A stretch of DNA of 37,746 bases, taken from NCBI GenBank assembly GCA_045603305.1, contig JAZULV010000080.1, positions 1 to 37,746 on the forward strand, written 5' to 3'. The notes under the pieces are model-generated. The model worked only from the letters and a program-made list of their open reading frames with translations. It made no database searches and had not been told where the DNA came from. Position numbers and translations under genes: made by a program. This stretch comes from JAFRXK01 sp045603305. GTDB lineage: Bacteria > Bacillota > Clostridia > Lachnospirales > Lachnospiraceae. Of this stretch, positions 23,901 through 31,800 are shown one piece after another. Each line of letters starts with the position of its first letter. Within the stretch, counting starts at the first letter, position 1.

Positions 23901-25248
23901 TGATTGATGTCTCATAAATTGAATTATTTGAAATCTGGCGTCCTTCTTTGAAGCTACAGCCTGTAATAACGCCTCTTCCTGTTAAGCCAAAGAAAATCTG
24001 TGGCTTGAGATTGTTAAATGCAGAACCATTAGCAGTTAAAGTACCGCCGTTAATTGCAACCTGGCCTCTTTCAACAGATGACTGGTTGAATAACACCTTG
24101 GTGCTTGACTCTACTGCAGTTCTAAGAGCATACTTAGAAGCATCAATAGTTGTATCGAAGAATTCAACTACATCGCCGGTTCCTTCAGTTATAAGTACAC
24201 CATTCTCACAATTCTTAATAGTAATATCATCAAATAATATACCTACACCATTAGTAGCATTAATTGTGATACCGGTTTTACAGTTTGTGAAATTGAAATT
24301 GTAGTGGTGTCCGTTTGGTGTCTCTGATGAACCTACAGATACCTCTGCATTATATCCTGACATATATCCGTCAACTGTAATGTTACAGGTATATGACCAG
24401 TCATTACGTCTCATAACAATACCGATAGCATTCTCCTTCATATAATTCCTGAAGCTGTCAGTATTTGTAGGAGCGTTGCTAAGACCTGAATTAATCCAGT
24501 AATCCGGTGAAAAGTTAACTCCGTCAATACGTCCTACGTCGGCAATCTTATCGATTTCAACACCCTTTTTAAGAGTTGTACCGTAAAGATTCTTAACGAT
24601 AGGAGCTGCACCACCATTGTCGTAGTTAAATAAGATACCGATGTATGAGTTTACAAGAGTAACGTTCTGAGTATTACTGTACTCATTACCAAAATAATTG
24701 TTATAACCGTATCTGATAGTTGGTGAATATGGCACGATGTTGTTAGGGTCCTGCTCAGGATACCAGATAGTCATATCCATAAGTCCGGTCTCAATACACA
24801 TCTCGATGAAAGGTGTTGAACGCTCGTTGCCGTTTCTTCCTGCATAAGCCATAAGCATTGTTCCGCCAGGAAGCGGCTTGTTCTTATCCGGCTTCTGCCA
24901 GTCACCACGTAAAATTACACCACGCGGAATACTAAGTGTTCCGGAAATCTTATACCTGCCAGATGGTACATACACAATACCTCCGCCAAGTTCGTTAACC
25001 TTGTTCAAAAGCTTCTGGAAAATCTGTGTGTTATCATTGTTACCTGTGTTGTCTGCGCCGTAATCCATAACATTGTAAGCGTAAACAAATACCTCTGACC
25101 CATCCATAGTTTCCTTGAGGGTGTAGGTTGGATTGCCGATATTGTTAATATCAGCTGCTGCCGCTTCCATGGACAATGCTGCTACCGGTGTAAAGGTAAG
25201 GCACAGTGCCAAAAGAACCGACAATACTTTTCGAATTCCTTTCTTCAT
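20911..25248 (-). CDS. Giant secreted double beta-helix (pectate_lyase_3-like) protein with two F5/8C domains
   Basis: This 1445-aa exported protein has a Sec signal peptide (about 1-32, ending AAAA). Two right-handed beta-helix regions follow (about 58-460 and 490-870). Each opens with the pectate_lyase_3 pattern (YGADNTGNNDNTQIF...GGGIVYVPSGRY; GSNDNTTAIQNAL...GGGIVFLPSGKY) and each carries one YPEQ motif (163-166 and 580-583). Next come two discoidin-like F5/8C domains (about 902-1024 and 1053-1176), an InlB-like repeat with FAGWY and YAGWIEIGSG (about 1185-1262), and a GLRFITQIGTELI domain (about 1265-1445). The start at 25248 is fixed by GGAGGAG; the longer frame (26 more codons) lacks a ribosome site. 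Polysaccharide cleavage is likely; the bond attacked is unknown. No LPXTG, SLH or membrane anchor is seen. Confidence 0.85.
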   Translation of the reverse strand: MKKGIRKVLSVLLALCLTFTPVAALSMEAAAADINNIGNPTYTLKETMDGSEVFVYAYNVMDYGADNTGNNDNTQIFQKLLNKVNELGGGIVYVPSGRYKISGTLSIPRGVILRGDWQKPDKNKPLPGGTMLMAYAGRNGNERSTPFIEMCIETGLMDMTIWYPEQDPNNIVPYSPTIRYGYNNYFGNEYSNTQNVTLVNSYIGILFNYDNGGAAPIVKNLYGTTLKKGVEIDKIADVGRIDGVNFSPDYWINSGLSNAPTNTDSFRNYMKENAIGIVMRRNDWSYTCNITVDGYMSGYNAEVSVGSSETPNGHHYNFNFTNCKTGITINATNGVGILFDDITIKNCENGVLITEGTGDVVEFFDTTIDASKYALRTAVESSTKVLFNQSSVERGQVAINGGTLTANGSAFNNLKPQIFFGLTGRGVITGCSFKEGRQISNNSIYETSISDNATATTVEDFPEDVYENKLPTRRVLYNAAAAPYYASTGSNDNTTAIQNALNQASADGGGIVFLPSGKYKVRGHLSIPSNVELRGALDIQTVPHGGGTILEAYENRGNENGASFIQLKENAGIRAIVIDYPEQVFDGSNTWMPTAYPYTIQGQGDNVYVINTNVRASYKGLDLFTYNCDNHYVDFMGGHVFNVGVRVGNNARDGKLLNMMFNVIVYACGNESKFGSFTNMPNGVSNARLYGYGLDYLDFMILGDCTNEVLYNDFHYGSRHGLVLQSDGNGGPQNLKSMGLGIDGSARSVYVKSGTTGEADLFNTQVVAIVGSDAADTSYFQVENGASLDINMYNSDYWGQPNKGFEIGNNDSVLTLYGAHFSNPGQVSLGWSKGGDVEIIGSNLNQNGTAFVDSGSENNISVTGSTVNNRNNATSSFAAWNTNQSISPVMASDSVTSDINRSGWTASSSNNNGNAWYSLDGDVGTRWDTAGAQVAGQWYAVDFGSTYTFNTIIIDLGSSTADAPAGYEIYATNDLNNWGSALASGAGGSVMTFDTQNKRYAVIKQTGSKGNYWSIHEFYAYALDASNSNDLPNGEVAGGTTPEEPEVVIPALDRTGWSATATKSNGNANKALDGDIATRWDTTAYQTGGESFTVNLGKAEFFDTVELLLGTSTNDWPAAYEIYVSLDGVNWGNPVKSGSGAAESYYVGTQYAQYVKVVQTGTKNLYWSIHEFNLKDTKYDTYYNVAYVDGSEVLDINSYAIGKSAGSFMAAPKADGKIFAGWYNKAVNLNSASAIKSAAASVTNISSVKSNAAFYAGWIEIGSGNKSFELLGTQIRVADPSGLRFITQIGTELIAELEALNSANSSLQPDSTSDKGIGFGTVTVVASKVNGEIVKDVNATQVLRGMVVSPAVKNFAKTNDYIQYTCVVKGIGQSHFQTDIAARPYITYKDANGVERTYYYTEAGTNVGGGYSVSLYKAAKAFYALGSTSSSIKAWLNENIISVVE

Positions 25249-25345
25249 AATCTCCTCCTGCTTTAAATTTTTGTAATACCTATCTTTATAACAAAAGATT
25301 TTTGTATTCACATTTAATTTCCCCATACACTACAAATTTCAGTAA

Positions 25346-25368
25346 TGATTCGCCCTTCTAAAGAATCA
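25346..25368. promoter_or_regulatory. Short inverted repeat in the leader of the 1445-aa surface protein
   Basis: TGATTC and GAATCA face each other across 11 nt, about 100 nt upstream of the start codon. It could be an operator or an mRNA hairpin. A TATAAT on the minus strand at 25421-25426 would put it inside the transcript, but no matching -35 is present. Confidence 0.3.
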
Positions 25369-25462
25369 CTCTGTATGCTTTTTTATTTAGTCTAACCCCT
25401 TTACTAACCTATAATATTTAATTATAACATTTGATAAAATAAAAGATAGTTCTTTTTCTTGA

Positions 25463-25477
25463 ATTAAACGTTTTAGT
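25463..25477. promoter_or_regulatory. LacI-type operator-like site upstream of the 1445-aa surface protein
   Basis: ATTAAACGTTTTAGT has the AAACGTTT core of many LacI-family operators and resembles the perfect palindrome at 2965-2980. It lies about 40 bp upstream of the TATAAT at 25421-25426 (minus strand). Control by sugar is plausible but not shown. Confidence 0.25.
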
Positions 25478-25605
25478 TTGAATTTTTATATAAAACATTT
25501 AATAAAAAACTCTTAAAATTAGTAATATTGAACATAATAATATGTTCTGCAGTAGCAAGTCTTATAATAGCAACACCATGATAGTAAATATCAAGCTACT
25601 GATAC

Positions 25606-25778
25606 CTACCCCGTTTTCACGGTAAGGATTGTGTAGACCAATTTGTGTACGAGTTCAGGTATCAGTTCTTTTATCTCAGTAACTCTTTCATCTTTGTCAT
25701 AAACTTTCCCAAGTCATAGCTATGTTTGCTTTCTTTAATAATTTCAACCTCTAACCGTCGGTCATTCAGTTGTATAGA
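25606..25778 (-). pseudogene. Decayed C-terminus of a large serine recombinase
   Basis: Minus-strand translation gives QLNDRRLEVEIIKESKHSYD and then, after one frame change near 25690-25710, RVTEIKELIPELVHKLVYTI before a stop at 25606-25608. The (Y/V)TEIKELTPELVHKLV(Y/E)-I run is typical of the C-terminal part of Tn4451/Tn916-group serine recombinases. The usual following VHE.DK segment is lost. No catalytic domain is present. I take it as a fossil of an integrated element; it is short, so certainty is limited. Confidence 0.5.
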
Positions 25779-25813
25779 ACAATGATTTTACACCGTTTTA
25801 GCGTTAAAACAAC

Positions 25814-25867
25814 AAAAAAGCCACCAGCAAGGCAGCCCTCATTTCTGAGCACTATCTTACCGGTGAC
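25814..25867 (-). terminator. Very long (22-bp) terminator hairpin after the SipW-fusion gene
   Basis: Arms 25820-25841 and 25846-25867 pair over 22 positions with two mismatches and several wobbles, closed by a TTTC/GAAA tetraloop. On the minus strand six T follow. It lies about 95 nt beyond the stop codon. The stem is about twice the usual length of an intrinsic terminator. Confidence 0.8.
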
Positions 25868-25960
25868 CTTCATATCTGCATAAATGTTTGTCGATGACTT
25901 TAGTGACGGTTTTGAATATTTGTCAAAATCAATCATTAAAGGCCTCTACTATGTGTTCAT

Positions 25961-28387
25961 TCACTTTCTTTCAAAATCACGGGTTCTATCCCAGCCATCA
26001 CAGTATATCGACAAGATGCCTTCGTGTAGTTGTACCGTATATGTCGTAGACGAAAGAACGGCATTCTCGCCATCTAAATAATACTGAACTGTTAGCTTAT
26101 CGCCGTTCACAGAATATATGCCGTCCTGCCCGTAGCCAAGCATAGTCATCCAGCATCTTCCACCATAATATATACCTCCCTCTGTTGACACCATACACTC
26201 ATTATGAACAAAACCATATGTGCCATCAGAATTGAATGCAAATTCCCAAACCTCCAAGGTGTCCTCTCCGGTTATCATATCCGTAAGCATATCAAAGAAT
26301 ACCCATTCGCCTACGATGCTGTCAGCAATATTATCTTGGGATTCCGTTGGTGTGGTTGCTTCGTCTGTTTCCTCGTTTGAAGGAGCAGACGGTTGTATTA
26401 TATCAGTAAGATTGATTCTGTTTTCGCATACTATTTCAACACCTTGATAAGTTACTTTAATATTTTCGTTCTGAAATCTCAGATAACCTTTTTCCACTTG
26501 TTTTTCAAAGAATTTTGCATTGCTTTCGTTACTTCCATAATACAAAGGTGATGCGTAAATCTCAAAATCCGATGTGATTGTACCGTACAGACTGTCATTG
26601 TAGGAACAGTCAATATATTTTTGAAAATCATAGGTGCCTTTAATTAAATACGGGGACGACTCCGAACCATCACCTTCAAGTGGAGTTCCCCAATCAATAG
26701 TAGTAATTTCTACAGCATCTATTATAGCACTTCTTTGAAAACTCCCTAAAATCTCGCCTATGAAACTTGCTTTGCGTTTATAGACACCGATAACATTTGC
26801 TGGATGTACCGGATTTGTATCTTGATATTCCAAATTATCAGCTTTGGTAATATATCGAATTTCTCCGTCATCATTCGTAACAATATCATGAACCCGGTGA
26901 ACTGCAATAGTCCCATACTCATCATAAACAAATGCGATTATGTCTCCAATTAAAACATTGCTTATATCTTCATCCAAATATATTACATCACCGGCTTCAA
27001 TCTCCGGAGTCATTGAATCACTACTAACGCGAATAATACAATAACCCATAAAACTACGGGAAGGAGCATTGACCGTCCTTGCGAACATTATGCCGAAAAC
27101 TATGCCTAAAATCAACAATATTCCGGCAACCGTAACACCACACCATACAACAGGCGATATTTTACTTTTGCTCGATTTCGACATTACGCTGTTTTCGGAA
27201 AGTTGCAAGGCAATATTTTTTACGATTTCATCATATTCATCGGTACGCGCTTTTGCATCAGCAACATCCCACTCCAATGCAACCTTAAACCAATAGGCAG
27301 CTTGTGTTAAATTATTCGCTTTCTTATACTCAGAAGCAAGTAACCAACTTGCTTCTGCATTTCCGCATTGTGCCGCATCGGTCAGTGTAGATACCATCTG
27401 TTCAGACGGCAACTGCTTCGCCAAATCAAGCAATGCAGAATGAACCTTGCTGTCAGCGGCTTTTTGCAGAAGTTCTAAGGCTCTGCCTTCATAGACGACA
27501 TTATCACCTTTTAACTGTTTTGCAAGGTGATAAACCGCAAAAGGATTACCTTCCTCTGCCAGTCGTTCAAGGGTATCCTTATCCTCTTTACCCGTATAAC
27601 CGCTTTTCATAGCGGCGATTTCTTGACCGTTATCCGCAATACAATACTTTGCAAAATCCTGAATAGCGGTCATTTCGTGCGCTTTTGCTTTTGCCTGTAT
27701 TTCGGGTGCTTGATAAACTGCTTCGGTATGCTTTACTTCCCACTTCATATAAATAACAGTGAAGAACAGAGCATAAATGCCCAAGGTAAGAGGTGTCAGC
27801 AGAACAAGGAGCAGATACTTTGCAAACAGTTGTCCGCCTGTTCCGTTAAATTCCAACGGGCTGCCGCCGATATGGGTATGTTTTGCCTCCCATTTCAGCA
27901 CTTTCTTGTCCGCCCACGCTTTTCCGATTCCAAGGGTAAACAGCGTGAGAACAAATGATAAAATATGTATTCCGAGATAACCGCCTGCACCGCCGGAGAA
28001 ATAACTGTCAACGGGTCTTTCTTCATCGGCATAAACCGTATGCTTAACAACCCATTTTTTCATTCCCAGGCCAAGCCAGATACCATAAATACCAAAGGTT
28101 ATGACGGTAAGGAATACCCACAGCAGATACTTGCCGATCAACTGATGTCCGTGACCATTAAACTTCAACCGTCTGCCGTGAATAACGGTGTGTTTTACTT
28201 CCCACCGTTGCACCATACAGAGCATCCACGGATATGCAATACCCAAAGTAATGATGTTCACCAAAGCCGAGAGTATTCTGTAACCGATAAGCTGCCAATT
28301 GTTGCCATCAAAGTATGAGTCATTTCTAGTGACTTGTTTCTGTGAAACATTTTGATTGTTTTGCGGATTATTATTAACAGTATCCAT
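25961..28387 (-). CDS. Membrane fusion protein: DUF898-like repeats, Sel1-like repeats, SipW-type signal peptidase, lipocalin-like tail
   Basis: The 808-aa protein has an unusual order. Residues 25-222 hold four DUF898-like units, each with W(E/V)VKHT-type and LxFNG(H/T)G motifs and hydrophobic TxxTxGIY spans. Residues 235-395 hold Sel1/TPR-like helical repeats (PFAVYHLAKQL, AEASWLLASEYKKANN). One membrane span (415-436) leads to an S26B/SipW-type signal peptidase domain (445-545) with Ser458 in SSDSMTP, His497 in AVHRVH and Asp517 in TKADN, the Ser-His-Asp set of the ER/SipW type. A region at 555-665 is unassigned. A C-terminal sheet domain (690-808, IVGEWVF..) resembles lipocalin-like folds. 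GGAGGAG precedes the ATG. It lies between recombinase and TnpV remnants. Substrates are unknown. Confidence 0.8.
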   Translation of the reverse strand: MDTVNNNPQNNQNVSQKQVTRNDSYFDGNNWQLIGYRILSALVNIITLGIAYPWMLCMVQRWEVKHTVIHGRRLKFNGHGHQLIGKYLLWVFLTVITFGIYGIWLGLGMKKWVVKHTVYADEERPVDSYFSGGAGGYLGIHILSFVLTLFTLGIGKAWADKKVLKWEAKHTHIGGSPLEFNGTGGQLFAKYLLLVLLTPLTLGIYALFFTVIYMKWEVKHTEAVYQAPEIQAKAKAHEMTAIQDFAKYCIADNGQEIAAMKSGYTGKEDKDTLERLAEEGNPFAVYHLAKQLKGDNVVYEGRALELLQKAADSKVHSALLDLAKQLPSEQMVSTLTDAAQCGNAEASWLLASEYKKANNLTQAAYWFKVALEWDVADAKARTDEYDEIVKNIALQLSENSVMSKSSKSKISPVVWCGVTVAGILLILGIVFGIMFARTVNAPSRSFMGYCIIRVSSDSMTPEIEAGDVIYLDEDISNVLIGDIIAFVYDEYGTIAVHRVHDIVTNDDGEIRYITKADNLEYQDTNPVHPANVIGVYKRKASFIGEILGSFQRSAIIDAVEITTIDWGTPLEGDGSESSPYLIKGTYDFQKYIDCSYNDSLYGTITSDFEIYASPLYYGSNESNAKFFEKQVEKGYLRFQNENIKVTYQGVEIVCENRINLTDIIQPSAPSNEETDEATTPTESQDNIADSIVGEWVFFDMLTDMITGEDTLEVWEFAFNSDGTYGFVHNECMVSTEGGIYYGGRCWMTMLGYGQDGIYSVNGDKLTVQYYLDGENAVLSSTTYTVQLHEGILSIYCDGWDRTRDFERK

Positions 28388-28517
28388 ATAAACTCCTCCT
28401 GCATTATAAAAAGTGCACTAACCAAATCCAGCACACAAAAAACGGAAAACACCATGTTTTCATTTTAAATTAGTTTGGTGAAAATAGTATACCAAAAATC
28501 TTTATGAAAATAAAGTA

Positions 28518-28684
28518 TTATTTAGAATTTTTACATATATTGTCACAGGCTTGTAGCAAGGAAATCAAATTCTCTTTGAGTAGCTCGGTTATGCCCTCAC
28601 ATTCCCCATCTGCTTTACGAACCGAAAAATCATATCCTCCGCCTGCTTGTCAATGTCAGCGTGATAGTCTTTGTAGTGTCCTCC
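28518..28684 (-). pseudogene. Frameshifted remnant of TnpV, a transposon-encoded protein
   Basis: Minus-strand translation reads HYKDYHADIDKQAEDMIFRF then VKQMG in one frame (stop at 28589-28591) and EGITELLKEN in the next, with a stop at 28518-28520. The family form, ADIDKQAED..F.LVKQMAEREGITEQLKAENQ, is found in TnpV proteins of Tn4451-like and other clostridial mobile elements. The N-terminus is lost and there is at least one frameshift. Together with the recombinase fossil on the other side it brackets the SipW-fusion gene. Confidence 0.7.
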
Positions 28685-28743
28685 ATAAATTTTGATTTCG
28701 CTACAATTAACGCTGTCGCATCCACCTCATAAAAACACCTTGA

Positions 28744-28767
28744 GGCACCCGCGATAGAGCAGGCGCC
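28744..28767 (-). terminator. Probable terminator hairpin after the 2245-aa surface protein gene
   Basis: On the minus strand GGCGCCTGC and GCGGGTGCC pair over 9 bp (two wobbles) with a 6-nt loop. The T-run (GGTGTTTTTATG) begins about 8 nt later, so it is a less perfect terminator. It is about 57 nt beyond the stop. Confidence 0.5.
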
Positions 28768-28823
28768 CCAATTGAGACTGTTTTTACTGTTACGAAACGT
28801 ACTTATTTAATTTTTCTTAAATA

Positions 28824-31800
28824 TTATTCCACTACATTTATTATATTTTCTGCGAGCCATGCCTTCATTGTGTCACTTGTACTGCCAAGAGCATATACCG
28901 CCTTAGCAGCCTTGTAAAGACTCACACTGTAACCGCCACCGGCACTTGAACCGGCCTCTGTATAGTAGTAAGTTCTCTCAACACCATTAGCATCCTTGTA
29001 AGTGATGTATGGACGTGCTGCAATATCAGTTGTATAGTTTGAAGCACCGATTCCCTTAACTACACAGGTGTACTGTATATAATCATCTGTTAAATTATAG
29101 TTATTAACAGCAGGGCTTACTACCATTCCATCCTTTACTTTTACAGCATTAATGTCCTTAATTAACTCGCCGCTGCCAATATTAGCTGTAATTGTTGCTA
29201 CGGTACCAAAACCGATTCCCTTATCAGCTGCTGATTCCGGCTGTAATGATGCATTAGCACTATTTAAAGCTTCTATTTCCGCAATAAGCTCTGTACCAAT
29301 CTGGGTTATGAATCTGAGACCTGATGGCTCAGCAATTCTTACCTGAGTACCGAGAAGTTCAAATGCCTTATCACCACTGCCGATTTCTATCCAGCCGGCA
29401 TAAAGAACTGTATCACCATTTATCTTTGATACATCAGCTGCCTTTGATGCTGCACCTGATACTGCTGCGACACTGTTAAGTGTAACTGCCTCACTGTACC
29501 AGCCGGCAAATATCTTACCGTCAGCCTTTGGTGCATCTGCAAGTGTAATTGCAGCACCCTTTTCAAAACTATCAGCCTTAACTAAGGTATTACCGTTGTA
29601 ATAAGTAATATTAATATATTCTTTGGCATCGCTGTTCTTAAGATTAAATTCATGAATTGACCAGTAGTTGCCCTTTGAGCCGGTCTGTACAACCTTAACA
29701 TATCTGGCATTCTGAGTTCCTACATAATACTGCTCTGTCTTGTCAGTGCCGCTGAGTACAGGATTGCCCCAGTTTACGCCATCGGAAGATACATAAATCT
29801 CATAGCCTGCAGGCTCATCATTGGTACTTGTACCTAAAAGAAGCTCCACTATATCAAAGGTCTGTACCTTACCTAAATCAACCATGAACCACTGTCCCGG
29901 AACCTGTGAGCCAATAGTAGCCCATCTTGAACCAAGATCATTATCTAATGCGAGGTAAGCATTATTACTGTAAGCTGACGCTGTTGCAGTCCAACCGGTT
30001 CTGTCTAATTCCGGAGCTGCCTGAAGCTTAGTCTCTAAAGCATTTCTTGCTGCCTGTAAAGTCTCTACCTCTGCCTTTGTAACTGCTGCCGAACTGTTTA
30101 CTGATAAGTTCTTTGCATGATTGATTGCATTCTTAAAGTTATTTACACTCTCTGTAGTGTACACTGACAACATCTCATCACTGTACTGCTCGTATACCCA
30201 AACCTGAGTTGCAAGCTGTGCATCATAATCATAATCCCAGCCTGTCTTTTCTGAAATAAACTCTACAAGATCAAAGCTTCTGTTAACACCGGCTGTAATA
30301 GTCGGATGACTGCCGATTCCTGAACCCTCTGTAGTCTTATCAAGTACATCTAACGGAAGGAAATACATGTTGTTATCATTCATTGACTCAACTGCTGCCT
30401 GAATTGCAGATGCCCTGCCATTTCCCATCACACCATATGCCCAGATAATGATTGCATTAGGATTTACGCTTCGAACCATCTTAAGAAGCTCCACTGCCTC
30501 TGACTGTATATACGCATCCGTTACTGTGTTGCCGTTTGAATCCTTAGCACCATTGTCGTTAGTTCCAAGGTTGATAACAACTACATCACTGCCACCATCA
30601 AAATCCCAAGGTGTAGTATTACCTACAAGGCCTGAGGTCTGAAGATAGTAATCAATCATGGACTCTCCGGTAGTTGTTCTTACAAAACGGATACCACTTC
30701 TTGAAATAATACTTGTAGCTGCTTCAAATGCTTTGCCTGTAAGAGCTGCATAAGTCATTGTTCCTTCTGTGTTTGAAGATGAGTAGTTGCCTGCTCCGTC
30801 TTCAACCATGTTACCAAAACCACTGGTGATTGAATCACCGATAATCTCTATTGTTCTGTCTGAAGCCTTCGGTGGGTTTGTAAGACTTCCGCCTGTAACT
30901 GTAATCTGTGAAATTCCAAGAGTAGCGTTGCCGCCATAAGCAGCCTCGTTTCTCTTTCTTAATGTAATAGTATGAGGTCCCTTTGTAAGTCCCTCTGCAA
31001 GTACATAAGTTGCACCGCTTTCTGTAACACAAATAGTCTTTGCAGGTACTAAATCATCATCAACATATACATTAATATAGCCCTTTAAAAGCTCAGCTGT
31101 ATTAGTTGTACTGATGACTGCTGTTGTACCTGTACCATTAATGTTAAACGTAACACCACTGTTTGTCCATGTAAGCTTTAACTCATCATTCTCGTAATAA
31201 GTTCTTCCATGTAACAATACCGTATCTTCTGATTCATCCGGTTCTTCTGAACCTGTATTCATAAGATTAAACTCATGAATTGACCAGTAGAGGTACTTAT
31301 TACCTGTCTGCTCAATCTTGATATATCTTGCATACTGGTTTCCTACATAATACTCTTCAATTGCTTCATTTCCGGTTCTTACAGGTGTTCCCCAGTTCTC
31401 GCCGTCTAATGATACATATATCTCGTATCCTGCAGGCATATCATTTGTGCTTGTTCCAAGGAGCATAGCAACTGTGTCAAAGGCTGTTGCCTTTCCTAAA
31501 TCAACTATGAACCACTGACCCGGCTCCTGCACTGCAAGAGTAGCCCATCTTGTCTCCATGTTATTATCCAACGCAAGATTAGCCTGAGCATTGTTATGTG
31601 AAGCAGAAGCAGTCCATCCGGTTCTGTCAAGGTAAACTGACACGCCTTCCTGGGCAGCCTCTACAGCAGTAATCATAGCCTGAAGCTCTTCCATGGAAGC
31701 TGATTCATCCCAATAAAGCTTCATAGCCTCATCAACCTGACTGATATAATTTGCATAAACATTCTTATCAAGCTTGTCAACGTCCGGACCTTCCTCGATA

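Noticed and set aside
25249..25326. Longer start (26 extra residues) for the 1445-aa surface protein
   Set aside because: The extension is polar and would precede the signal peptide; GGAGGAG sits before the internal ATG.
25598..25666. Riboswitch-like structure from ACTGATACCT/AGGTATCAGT
   Set aside because: The stretch reads as decayed recombinase coding sequence and lies far from and not in the leader of an intact gene in a convincing way.
27527..28318. Plus-strand open frames of 143 and 117 codons
   Set aside because: They are shadows of the SipW-fusion gene, whose motifs on the minus strand are unambiguous.
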